Source: Welwitschia mirabilis (taxonomy: Eukaryota > Gnetophyta > Gnetopsida > Welwitschiales). Taken from it: a stretch of 64,000 nucleotides of DNA. The notes beneath the pieces are model-generated. The model was given only the letters and a program-made list of their open reading frames with translations, did no database searches and was not told the origin of the DNA. Positions 46,943 through 57,540 of this stretch are shown one piece after another. Each line of letters starts with the position of its first letter. The first letter of the stretch is position 1. Made by a program: the position numbers and the translations under genes. Location: contig JBOZIK010000001.1 in assembly GCA_051453625.1 (NCBI GenBank), forward strand, positions 251,583,028 to 251,647,027, in the 5' to 3' direction.

Positions 46943-47465
46943 TCACCTATCTTTTTCATTCAGATTAAAGACTCTAATAATGAATTTCTTATTTTCTACA
47001 TGACATTCCATCATTCCTATTTCTGTGTCAATAATGTAATGGGCTATTATACAAAAAGCTCTTCCTAAGAGTAAAGCATATCCTCCATTGTGTTTTACAT
47101 CAATAATGATCACATCTATAGGGTAATAGGGCTCTTTAATTTGTATGAATAGATCCTTAATAATTCTAATTAGTTTTCTAAGAGTTACATTAGATAGTTT
47201 CAACCAAATTTTTTTTGATTTAGTCAATCCTCTTTTCTAGTTCAAACTTTTTATAGATAACATAATGTTGACACTTCATCCTATGTATATTAGTGATTTC
47301 TTGATATTTTTACTTTCTTCTAAGATAATACTAATTATCACAATTCTTGGGTCTTTAAATTATGGATATTTTTGTGCTACTAAGTTAAAAAAAGATTATG
47401 CAATGAATACTCTAGTTAGTATGATTATTTTTTATTTTTTCTTGACTAAGTCCTTCTAGATTTTA
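46943..47465 (-). pseudogene. pol: Athila/Tat-type Ty3 protease and gag-pol linker, broken
   Basis: A 94-codon minus-strand frame (46943-47227) reads PIDVIIIDVKHNGGYALLLG then RAFCIIAHYIIDTEIGMMEC, the C-terminal half of the aspartic protease in Athila-type elements (family: PVDFIVLDM...LILGRPFL). Upstream the active-site region is readable as G-stop-SVNIMLSI near 47285, where the family has DLGASVNLMPLSI, and FKDPRIVIISIIL near 47350 (family: KLKDPGSFTIP). The catalytic Asp is not preserved. Confidence 0.85.
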
Positions 47466-47624
47466 TTGTATTTATAATTATCTTCTAATATTTTCTAGAA
47501 AGATAGATTGATTCTCAAATCTTGCATAATTACATTAAGATAATCATCATAGGTAGGATTAGTCTTTAATATTTATAACTAAGGAGTTATAGATTTATTT
47601 TTCATATTCTCATTGGTTGTGTAT

Positions 47625-48544
47625 TATTAGATTATGTTTTGTCAATTGATGTTAAAATAATGTTTTCTTTGTAGCAAATTTTATGTATCTTATGCAGAAG
47701 ATGTTAATCACTTACAAGTCTAAAGATAAAATCCAAACCATCGAATTCTAAGTACTAGAAACCTGCCAAGTTTATTTACCCTCTTGAGGGATCAACCAAA
47801 CTTTTAAGGAGTCAATGCACCTAAAGCAAACACTTAAAAAATGAACTAAATTCAAAGGGGTTTACCAAATTTCTAATTGAGTAGATCATACTTGTAAGCT
47901 TGAGAGCTAGTGTCCTTAAACCAAATGACAAGGGGTTGACTAGATGTTTATGAGGTTTAAAGAACTAGCATTGAAATTCTGTATGACTAAGAAATGTCTA
48001 TTCTCTATATTATCTCTACATTCAAGGTCAGATCTAGTGCTTCATTTGTTTTACATCTCCAGGAGAAGAGCTACATCAAATCTACTATATTAAGAACGAG
48101 TGATATCCATGCATCTTGGTACCATTGCATCACTATTCTACTTTATGAAAGGTTGAGACTAAGCTTTGAAAAGTCTGTTCAAAGTTTGAAACTATGCCTT
48201 GAAAAGTCCATTCAAAAGTTAAGACTAAGCCTAGAAAAGTCTATTTGTAAAGGCTACAGGTTAACCTGGAATACCTAGATCTAAATCAAGCATGCTAATG
48301 AGCTGATCATTGAGAGTGGAGTAGGGGTTTCTTGAATTACTATAAGTCTTGCATGCATCTATTTGGTATTTTATGCTTTTAGTTAGTCTATTTATTTACT
48401 TCTATTGGCTTTTCTTTTTATGCATGTTTTAAATTAGTGAATTATTTTGTACAAAATTTTCATATATCTTTGGTTCATTTTAGTATACCTTATTTAAATT
48501 TTTAAGAATCTATTCGTCCCCCTTTAGGGTTTTAGATCTTATCA
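47625..48544 (+). repeat. 5' LTR of SIRE-like copia element C
   Basis: It starts TATTAGATTATGTTTTGTC and ends at ATCTTATCA, two bases before a primer site. It is colinear with 52755-54284 but only about 920 bp, lacking roughly 600 bp corresponding to 53090-53700. Shared blocks include AATTTTATGTATCTTATGCA and AGGAGAAGAGCT. Confidence 0.9.
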
Positions 48545-48546
48545 AT

Positions 48547-48558
48547 TGGTATTAGAAC
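48547..48558 (+). promoter_or_regulatory. Primer-binding site of copia C (initiator Met-tRNA type)
   Basis: TGGTATTAGAAC, two transitions away from TGGTATCAGAGC, two bases after the LTR. Confidence 0.85.
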
Positions 48559-48609
48559 TAAGTTAGGTATTTTTTAGATTTTAACCAATATAGACTTTAT
48601 AACCCTATA

Positions 48610-50090
48610 ATGAGTAATCCATTTAATGATTTTTACATGAGTCATCCACCCATGTTTGATGGGTCAAAATATGCTTACTGGAAAGTAGAATGAGAATATT
48701 TCTTAGATCTTTAGATACCAATATAGAAGAATTTGTTTATAAATGATATTCTATGCTTATGTTAACTCAAATGGATGCCAACAGTAATACTATCTTAGTT
48801 TCCAAAGCTTGAGATCAATGAACCTCTACTGACAAGTCAAAAACTACCATAGATGCCCATGTTATTAATGCCATATTTTGTGTAGTCTATGTAGATGAGT
48901 TTAAGTGCATAGTGAACTATAATTATGCTAAAGAAGCTTGGGACATTCTTGAAGTAGCAAATGAAGGAACCTCAATAGTAAAGTAAGTAAAAATTCAAAT
49001 GATTATTTCAAAATTTCAAGATATCCATATGGACGAAGAGGAGATCTAACAAGAATTCTTTACTAAACTCACTGATATCATAAACTTTATGGCAAGCCTT
49101 GAAGAATACTTGGATGAAAAAAAGGTGATGAGGAAGGTTTTGAGATCTCTACCTAAGAGATTAAAAACAAAGGTTATAGCCATTGAGAGGAGAAAAAACA
49201 TAAATGCAATGGCAATAGAAGAACTACAAGGTAATTTTTAAACTTATGAAATTAAATTTGTTAAAGATAATAAAAAAGGTATTATGCAGGAAGACTACAG
49301 ATCTAACAAGTTAGATGAGTACTTAAATGATTATGAAGTGGCTCTTCTAGCCATAAGATTTAGAAAGTTTCTACATAGAAAGAAAAATAAAGGAGAATCA
49401 AGTATAAACTTAAAAAGGGGTCATCTACAACACAAAAAGAAGCAAGAAAAAGGTAAATAAAGCCAATGCTACTCATACAAAAGATTTGGTCATATGAAAA
49501 ATGAGTATCCCAATACAAGAAGAGATAATAGGAAAATAAAGAATCCCTCTTTTATTACCACATGGGATGATGATGATGATGATAATGATAGCTATTCATA
49601 TTAAGAGTCAAACCATGCCTTTCCTCAAAAATCTACCTAGTACATTAGAGCCTGATGACTTGGACGTGGTCAATGAAGAAGAGGATGAGTTAGAAGATAC
49701 ATGTTAGGAGCTATGTGATGAAGGTGAAAAGCTTGCTAAAAGGATAAATGGTTTGAATAAAGTAGTGAAGACTCTTACTAAAGAGAAGGAGGAAATGAAA
49801 ATGAAGTACAATGTGCTAAAATCTGACAACATCAATCTATTGTCACAGGTAAAAAATATATCTTTTTTTGTAAATAAAACTTTAGATAGTTTATCTAAAT
49901 TAGAATAGATGATTGAAATGAGGAAACTCACTAGAGATAGATTAGATATCGATTTTAGTTTACAAAATCCATAAAAATAGGTAAACATATAATGTAAGTA
50001 TACTTCTAAAATTTCATGTAACTTTTGTAGTAGAATTGGACATTCAAAGCTATTTTGCAAGATTAAAAAATTAATGCTTTTCTTAGATTC
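48610..50090 (+). pseudogene. gag: SIRE-like copia gag with two zinc knuckles, broken
   Basis: It begins MSNPFNDFYMSHPPMFDGSK then YAYWKVE at 48610-48690, the typical N-terminus of SIRE-type gag. The middle contains the capsid helices (LKNTWMKK, ERRKNINAMAIEEL near 49180). A first zinc knuckle is at about 49465-49510 (QCYSYKRFGHMKNEYP, second and last Cys changed to Tyr). An acidic Asp run is at 49565-49590. A clear coiled coil of charged heptads, EKLAKRINGLNKVVKTLTKE near 49725-49790, follows. A second, intact knuckle, CNFCSRIGHSKLFC, is at 50022-50063. Stops are frequent. Confidence 0.85.
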
Positions 50091-50179
50091 TATAAATTAT
50101 TTATCATTTAAATTCATTCCTAAAAGAAGTATACCACCTAAGTCTAATAACACTAAGTGGGTAAGAGCTAATAATCTTA

Positions 50180-50655
50180 AAAGATTTCTATCTTAGATAG
50201 CTCTCAAAGGATCAAGCACAAACACTTGGTATTTAAATAATTGATGCTTAAGGCATATGACTAGAGAAAGATCAAACTTTCAACACCTAAGAAGTATTGA
50301 TGGGGAAGATGTCATTTTTGAAAATAATTAAAAGGCAAAGATAGAATGTGTAGGATGCATCAAAGGAGGTAAGTTACCTAAACTTGATGATGTGCTTTAT
50401 GTAAATGGATTGAAACATAACTTATTGAGCATTAGTAAATTGTGTGACAAAGGTTATAAAGTAATTTTTGGAAAATTGAAATGTAAAGTTATAGATGTGA
50501 AAACAAATGTTATTATTTTTATTGCAAAATGAGTAGATAATATCTATAAAATAGATACTTATTTGATTGATTAGTTAAATTATATGAACTACAACAGGGA
50601 AAATAAAAACATTAGCTTAAATTTTAATAAATATAAACATTTTTTAGAGAACTCT
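50180..50655 (+). pseudogene. pol: SIRE-like copia protease and GAG-pre-integrase, broken
   Basis: NTWYLNN-stop-CLRHMTRERSNF near 50220-50280 aligns with WYLDSGCSRHMTGD; catalytic Asp is Asn, Ser is Asn and Gly is a stop. Then come DVLYVNGLKHNLLSISKLCD near 50385-50445 and GYKVIFGKLKCKVI. The pol frame is lost by about 50655, well before the integrase core. No integrase, RT or RNase H motif follows. Confidence 0.85.
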
Positions 50656-50659
50656 AAAG

Positions 50660-51090
50660 TAACACCCTATTTCTAGAATTTACTTGTCAATCACAAAAAT
50701 GATCTAGGGGTTCACTCACCATCCTCTAGCTAATTGTAGAATAGTTAATTGAATTTATAATTTGGTTAACTAGATGTGGTCGGTCGATCGGTCTAAAAGC
50801 CTAGTCGCCTAGACCCCTCCTCCATTATAGACTCGTGTCTCAATGGATCAACTAGAATCTTAAGCGATTAGCTAAACCTGATGGATCATAATAGGGAAGT
50901 ACCATCTAAAGGACCTAATTTATTTTTTCATTTTACCTTATTTTGCCTTATCTATAAAAGAAAGAGGTTCTTAAATTTATTTTTTTTATGTTCTAGCCAT
51001 CTCCATCTCTTAGATCTAGATCTTTTTCTTCTAGATCCAAAGCTTTGATCTTAGATCTAGTGTTTTTCTTTTAGATTTCTTGCTTTCAAA
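50660..51090 (+). other. Non-coding junction segment with a CpG cluster
   Basis: It follows the broken pol and precedes the next coding-like block. It holds six CpG within 50781-50864 (GGTCGGTCGATCGGTC and neighbours), a striking density for this window, and an AGATCTAGATC-rich stretch at 51015-51065. Confidence 0.6.
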
Positions 51091-51099
51091 TTATTAGAA

Positions 51100-52190
51100 A
51101 TGGTTGAAAGCTTATCTAAGAGGGGAATCAAGAAATCTCCTTCAAGAGATCTTGCTCTTTCTACCATGGAATGTTTGAGAAAGATGTTGACAAGTTCTTA
51201 GAGAAGTTTGAAAAGAAGTCAATGTGTTAAGAATGGTCTATGACAACCTCAAAGTTTAGAGAGCTTAAGGATATCACTCAGCTTCTGAGAAATTAGTATC
51301 TTGATTATTTTCTAAATGTTTCTGGCTTTATTTATTCATTTTTTATTTGCATGTTTTATTGTAATGATTCTTATGATTGTGATTCAAGAACCCTTGAAAT
51401 CCTTATTTTTGAAAAGTAGCTAAGTGTAATAAAAAATCTCATTTTTGATCTGATCGATCTTTCCAGAGGTGACTATGAAGAGTTTTATCCTCTTTAAGAT
51501 ACCATGTAAGACAAGCCTATTATTACTAGGGAGATCTATGGTAAGGTTCACTCTTGAAAACACACACTCTCTACTTTATTATTAACACTAGAGTACCACT
51601 TTCTTTACTTGATTTTCACTTATAATTTATTACCTTAGCTGGGCATCGTGATGAGGCCTCTAACTACAAAGATTATCTAATGTATCTAATAAGGACAAAG
51701 CATTCTATTGATGCTCTTACCATTATACTAAAGAATATGATCTCTCGGTTGGAGTATCATAGGACTATGACATTATCCTACTCTATGCTTATTACAAAAT
51801 TGTTCCATTATTTTCATGTAATCTTCTATCCCAAACTTGAAATCCTCTAGTCTATGACAGTTATTAGGTGTACAACTTTATCTCATATGCACATCTTTAT
51901 CCCTTTCAAGAAATCCTAAAAGTCATTTTTTTCAAAGAATAACTCTCTTTATAAGACTTTCATATCTAAGACAGATTGATTCCTATACCAGATACATGAA
52001 GGAAGCACTCATAGCAATTGGGTATGACATTACTGATACTTTAATAGAGGCCATTAGCTAAGCACGCATAAGAGGAAATGAATAAAACTCTAAAGAGGAA
52101 GAAGAAAAAGAGGAGGAATCTGATTGGAAGCTTTAAATTATGTTTTGCTTATCTATTTTGGTTCTCTCCTTTGTCATTGATGTCAAAAGG
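51100..52190 (+). pseudogene. Replacement coding-like block resembling the plant transposon-protein domain
   Basis: It begins MVESLSKRGIKKSPSRDLAL at 51101, a Ser/Arg/Lys-rich start. The middle shows LSYSMLITKLFHYFHVI near 51777-51830, recalling the LPYGMLLTxIFxxFxV motif of the uncharacterised 'putative plant transposon protein' domain. The end shows RYMKEALIAIGYDITD near 51985-52035 and then an acidic KEEEEKEEES tail near 52095-52125. It takes the place of integrase, RT and RNase H in this element. The similarity is from memory of the pattern and is moderate. It is interrupted by many stops. Confidence 0.45.
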
Positions 52191-52740
52191 GGAAGAATTA
52201 GTTATTTGTTATTGAACATTTTCTTATAATTTCAGTTGTAACATACTCTTGATGAGAAATTTTATTTTGTAATGTTTTCATATGTTTAATAAAATCTAAA
52301 TGTATTTTTCTTTAATTCTCTAAATTGTTTTTAATTGGTATCCCAAATTATTTTATGCTTGTGCAAATCATATGTGCTTAACACGTTTTTCCATTGGTAT
52401 CATATGTGCTTAACATAAATTTTAAGTTCTAAAATGGTTATTTTATAAATTTAAATGTTGATATCCAATATTGAAAATGAACTCTAAAATGTGTTAACTG
52501 ATTAAAATGTTAAATGATTTATATGATCACATTATGCTTTTCATAAAATTTGTGTTCTTATCCCTTTAAATGTGCATCTTAAAATTGTTTTATTTTAAGC
52601 ACAAAATTGGATTATACAAAATGTCTTAACTTGTTTTCAAAAAGTGTAATATTTTGTAAGAGAATAATAGGAATTTTATAAGGGGGAGCTTTTTTAAGTC
52701 CTAAATATCTTCACAACTAAGTATTATTTTCCATCAATGT
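52191..52740 (+). other. 3' untranslated stretch of copia C
   Basis: T-rich non-coding sequence between the coding-like block and the polypurine tract. A purine run, AAAAGGGGAAGAAT, at 52187-52200 may be an older or secondary polypurine tract. Confidence 0.5.
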
Positions 52741-52753
52741 CAAAGGGAGGAGA
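52741..52753 (+). promoter_or_regulatory. Polypurine tract of copia C
   Basis: CAAAGGGAGGAGA stands just before the LTR start TGTTAGATTATG at 52755. Confidence 0.85.
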
Positions 52754-52754
52754 T

Positions 52755-54284
52755 TGTTAGATTATGTTTTAGTAATTGATGTTAAACTAATGTTTTCTAT
52801 GTCACAAATTTTATGTATCTTATGCAAAAGATGTTAATTACTTACAGGTCTAAACATAAAACTAAAACCATTGAATTCTGAGTACTAGAAACCTATCAAG
52901 TTCATTTATCCTCTTGAGGAGTCAACAAAGCTTTTAAGGGATCAACTGTACTTGAGGTAGACATTTAAAAAATGAACTAAATTCAAAAGGGTCGAGTATA
53001 TTTTTAAAGGGGTCAACTAGACCTATAACCTTAAGAGTTAGTGTCCCTAAACTGAATAGCAAAGGGTTAATTGGATATTTATAGGGTTAAATGGATTTAA
53101 GGACTTGATAATAGTATTCTTAGACTAAATGATAAGGCGTTAACTGGACCTATGATGGGGTTAATCAGATCTATGAACTAATAAATAGTACTCTTGAGTG
53201 ATTGTTAAGGGATCAACTGGACCATTGAAAGGGTTGATTGGACTTGAGCACTGTGTAACTAATACTTCTAAGCTAATTGTTAAGGGGTCAACCAGACACC
53301 TAAAGGAGTTGACTAAACTTAATATAGAAAATTGGAAATATCTTTTTTAAGACAAGCGGGTGACTAGATTTAATAGTGGATGACCAGACCGGGGTTGACT
53401 AGACCCCAATGGGATCGATCAGACATGAAGCCATAAGAAATTAGGGTGACCGAAATTTTCACTCGGGTGACTTGTATAAGTTAGAAGACCTATATATCCA
53501 TTAGATAGTTGTTTTTTAGTCATGTATAGCCATTAGAAGCATATTTTTAAATGTAATAAAGCCTAAAAGCTTTTCAATATAAATAGCCAAGAGATAGATA
53601 ACTAAAGAATCCTTTTGGAACCTTTTTCAATCTTGTTAATCTTTTGATCTAAGGAACTAATATTAAAATCTTGTGATATTAACTATTGAGTCTTAGCATT
53701 TATACTTTAGACTAAGGAAAATCTATTGTCTATATTATTTTTACATTCAAGATCAGATCTAGTGCTTTATATGTTGTACATCTATAGGAGAAGAGCTCTA
53801 TCAAATTTACTATATCAAGAATGAGTGATATCTATGCATCTTGACATCATTGTATTACTATTCTACTTTGTAAAAGGTTGAGACTAAGATTTCAAAAGTC
53901 TATTTAAAGGTTGATACTGAGCCTTGGAAAGTCCATCCAAAGGTTGAGACTAAGCTTGGAAAAGTTTGTTTGTAAAGATTACAGGTGAACCTGGAATACC
54001 TGATGAAGTAACAAATATCTAGATCAAGCTTGGTGATAAGCTGATCATCGATAGTGAAGTAGGGAGTTTCCTAAACCACTATGAATCTTGAATGTAACTA
54101 TTTGGTATTTTATGATTTTATTTAGTTTATTTATTTACTTCTGTTAGCTTTTATTTTCATGCATATTTTAAATTAGTGAATTATTTTATGCATGTTTTTG
54201 GTATATCTTTGATTCATTTTAGAATACTTTGTTTAAATTTTTAAGAACCTATTCACCCCTCCTCTAGGGTTCTCGATCTTATCA
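52755..54284 (+). repeat. 3' LTR of SIRE-like copia element C
   Basis: About 1530 bp, starting TGTTAGATTATGTTTTAG and ending GATCTTATCA. It contains a degenerate minisatellite (52917-53420) and a second CpG cluster at 53357-53460, both largely missing from the 5' LTR. The bases after it (ATTTA) do not match those before the 5' LTR (TGTAT), so no target duplication is seen. Confidence 0.9.
52917..53420 (+). repeat. Degenerate minisatellite with W-box-like motifs in the LTR
   Basis: A unit of roughly 80-90 bases containing AAGGGGTCAACTGGAC ... GGGGTTGACTGGAC and TTCTAAGCTGATTG-like parts recurs about five times. Exact W-box cores (TTGAC followed by C or T) occur at GGTCAACTAG near 53022, GGTCAACCAG near 53286, GTTGACTAAA near 53307 and GTTGACTAGA near 53393. 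Other copies have C-to-T-decayed forms such as GGGTTAATTGG. Confidence 0.7.
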
Positions 54285-55428
54285 ATTTAATCCCATTCAT
54301 CCTTTATAGCCCTCCATAAACATGGAAAGTATGAAAAAATATGCACAACATCCATAAAATAATAGTAATTATAAATATCATATAACTAGGCTTTGAAAAA
54401 TTACTTAGTATGAAAAACTTAATAATTAAATAACTTTACCTAAAGATTACTAATACTAAATTAATGTGCATTAACAATAACAAAATAAAACCCACTTAGA
54501 AGCTAGCCTTACCTAATGATTGGTAATACTAAATAGATTACCATTAATAATGACAAAATAAAAAGCTAACTCTTATATAAAAATCTAAAAATACATTACA
54601 TCCAAGAAAGAGAAATGAAGATGAAGGATTCCTCAAGTATTCTTGAAATAATCCACCCCTAAGAAATATGATTAGAATATCATAACACCTTAGTGCTCAA
54701 AGACCTTCTCATTTTATCCAGCTAAAAGATTTCTTAAAATGGGGATTTAAGGCTCTTTTATAGATGAGAAAGGCTTGGAAAACTTTACCATAATTGTGTT
54801 AGATGAGCAGTTACATAAGGGGCTTCTTTAGGGATGGTTTCATAGGAAGGGAGTTATAATTTTTAACATGTAGTCATAAGGAAGGATTCCTTTACTTGTA
54901 ATTGCAAGAAAGATGATGATATATACTTTGAGTAATGCTAACACTGTTAATAGATACCATGTCATGTTTTTTCCACATGATCATACTCATTGCTGCCATA
55001 TGTTACTATGATATGTTGTCTTATACTTCCATCATGTATCATTGGGTTTTAAGATTTATTTTAGAGTATCTCTAACTTAGCACATATGTTAATTGTGATG
55101 CACTTCCTAAAGTAATGTAAGAACATTAGATTAAACATAATTTACTTTAGAAAGCCAACAGTGTGAGTAGTCCTAGCCAGTGAAATCAATGTTATCTATT
55201 GGATTAGCTTCAAGTTTTATAGTGTTCTTCATAAGGTAACAATAGATATGCTAATGTTAGGGGCAAGTTCATAAGTTCACGAAAATAGGACAAAAAGTAT
55301 AAAGACCATCATTTAATGATAAATCAATGAATTATATATTTATCCCTATGCAAAATTAACCAACTATACCTACTTGAAGTGTCAAGTGACATCCATTATT
55401 TCACAACCTAAAAACTCTAAGTTGTAAT
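54285..55428. other. Non-coding leader-like stretch with a 73-bp tandem repeat
   Basis: Lies between copia C and a primer site at 55429. The repeat units start TTACCTA at 54436 and 54509 and share AATACTAAAT and AACAATAACAAAATAAAA-like blocks. Near the primer site the minus strand shares TAGGTTGTGA and GGTATAGTTG-like words with the leader next to 62147. No frames of note. Confidence 0.55.
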
Positions 55429-55440
55429 GCACTGATACCA
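55429..55440 (-). promoter_or_regulatory. Primer-binding site beside the first long minus-strand LTR
   Basis: The minus strand reads TGGTATCAGTGC, one difference from the initiator-Met-tRNA complement. It lies at the left (3') edge of the LTR at 55441, so this LTR acts as a 5' LTR for sequence to its left. Confidence 0.75.
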
Positions 55441-55742
55441 AAATGTAATATCCAACTTTATAATATCCAAAACTACAATATTTCTCTTATACCCAAATGT
55501 AGCATCCTAATTCTTAGATCCTAATAAGCAAAAATATAGATTTAATTCTTAAAATAACTTTTAATAAGGAAAAGAAAACAATTTAAACATTCAAAATTTT
55601 CTTTAACAAAAGGCACACAAGTACATTACTCATAAATCTATAAATAATTTTTATTGCTATATAAATTGTATCTCATAAATAATATCAAATAAATACTATG
55701 AATTACTAGGACATCTAATGTCCTTAAATTTTAACTACTACA

Positions 55743-55764
55743 ATATATATATATATATATATAT
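55743..55764. repeat. (AT)n microsatellite
   Basis: About eleven AT units within the LTR. The homologous LTR has a shorter (TA)n at 62450-62463. Confidence 0.95.
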
Positions 55765-55989
55765 TTACACATATACATACATGCAAAAAATAAAAAACAA
55801 CATGAAGGTAAAACCCAATTCTTGTTGTAAACACTAGCTCATTTCTGCATCATCCTTAGTAGCATTTCCTATACATGCAATTATGGTATGAGACCTATAA
55901 CCATCATAGTTCCTAATATAACCCATAATAAGGAATAGATAGGCATGACATTCCCAAGTACAAGGTAAGGAATTACAAGAATATCCAAG

Positions 55990-56178
55990 ATGTAATACCA
56001 AAACAATCCAAAATGCATTATAAAAATAATTGAAGATGTACTATAAAAACAATCTAAGATGTATTACCAAAATAATCCAAAATGTATTATCAAAAGAATC
56101 TAAAATTTCATTTCCAAAATAATCCAAGATGTACAGTTAGAATAATCCAAGAGTGTAATGCTAAAATAATTTAATAAG
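55990..56178. repeat. About 24-bp tandem repeat in the LTR, eight units
   Basis: Units of the form ATGTATTACCAAAATAATCCAAG follow one another eight times with variation. The other LTR has five units at 62546-62661. Confidence 0.85.
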
Positions 56179-56839
56179 TGACAAAGACCTCATTTTCATA
56201 CTATCTTCTTTATTGTTATTTCATAATAATTCTAAGTAATCTAGTTATACACAACTAGGAGGGATAAAATCATCATATTTGTGCACATTTTTCCTTTTCT
56301 TCCTAAAGGTTTGGTTCTAATACCTTGGGACTCATAATAGAGAGTATCACTCTCTAAGGTTCAAACAACTAGTTACTTTGGCTACTTTAATTTCAATATT
56401 TAACATATCATAATACAAATCAATAGTCAGTTAAAAGATAATGTTAAGATGGCTCAAAGGACAAATTTACAAGACTTAATAAAAAATAATTATTAACATA
56501 AATGAATTACAAGAAGAGATTTAAAACTATATAAGAAATAGAAAATATTTAACAACCATACAAGATGCAAGAATAAAAGACTAGTCAAAATGTAAGAAAT
56601 AAAGACAATGTAAGAAATAAATGAAGCATTAAACCATACAAGAAATAAATAGAACATGCTATAACCATATAAGAAGTAAAATAAAGGACCATAAACAATA
56701 CTCAAAATTAGATGAAGACTTTATGAACTTTTAAATATTCTAAGGCTTTAATGATTTTCAAGCTCCAATTTTTAAAATCTCCAAGATATAATAACAAAGG
56801 ATTTCTCAACAATATGAAAATAAGAGGATAAGAAAGTAC

Positions 56840-56848
56840 TATTTATAG
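56840..56848 (-). promoter_or_regulatory. LTR TATA box
   Basis: The minus strand reads TATAAATAG. The same place in copy 2 (63324-63332) reads TATAAATTG. It is probably the element promoter core. Confidence 0.5.
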
Positions 56849-57540
56849 CAAGAGGATTTAGGAATGTGAAGAGACATAAAGATATAAAGATATATCATTA
56901 AGAAAATAAGATGATAAATATTCCATAACCCTTAATAATTACCTTTTCTAGCCACTAGATGCATTAATATTTTATCATAACAATAAATAATAAATTATTA
57001 ACATTCCACTACTTATAATTATTATGAAAATGAATTAAGATAAGTCACTTAGCAAGTAATTCTAATATTCATATAAACATATTTTCATAATAAATAAGTA
57101 TTAAATAAAAGAAAGTACAACATCATAATTATGAGTGTTACTTAGCATGTACTACTAAAATAAAATAAGAAAAGTAAGCAAACATAATGAATCCTAATAA
57201 TTATAGTCATTATAAAAATAATTTGCATGTAATAAAATAAAAAATAAGAAAATATAGTGATTATGCAATAGTTACAAAAAGAAAATAATATTAATAGAAT
57301 CACTAATTTATCCACTAACTTATTTACAAATTTAGCCATTAATTAAATAACCAAGGAGTTAATACAAAAATAATATTATTAATTATGATTGTTGTAAGAA
57401 AAAAAGCACTTAAAATAATAATTGCAATAAAACAAATTTTCACAAAGTAATTACATATTAAATAATAAGATAATAACTAATGAATAAATAAAGAATATAG
57501 TAAATAAATTAGTTAATATAACCCATAATAAATAAGTTAT

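Larger units (their letters stand above)
55441..57540 (-). repeat. Long LTR, copy 1 (chromovirus-type)
   Basis: Colinear with 62161-64000 over its length: shared GAGAGTATCACTCTCTAAG, TTTAACATATCATAATA, AGAAGAGATTTA, AATATTATTAATTATxA and the (AT)n microsatellite. Its 3' end, TACATTTTGGTATCAG with the primer site, resembles Del/Tekay-type chromovirus LTR ends. A TATA box (TATAAATAG, minus) is at 56840-56848. It carries about 140 bases (55766-55908) missing from copy 2 and more short tandem repeats. The right boundary is not seen because copy 2 runs out of the window. Confidence 0.85.

Noticed and set aside
49561-49595. GATGATGATG run as a microsatellite of interest
   Set aside because: It encodes an acidic stretch in the gag remnant and is short and imperfect.
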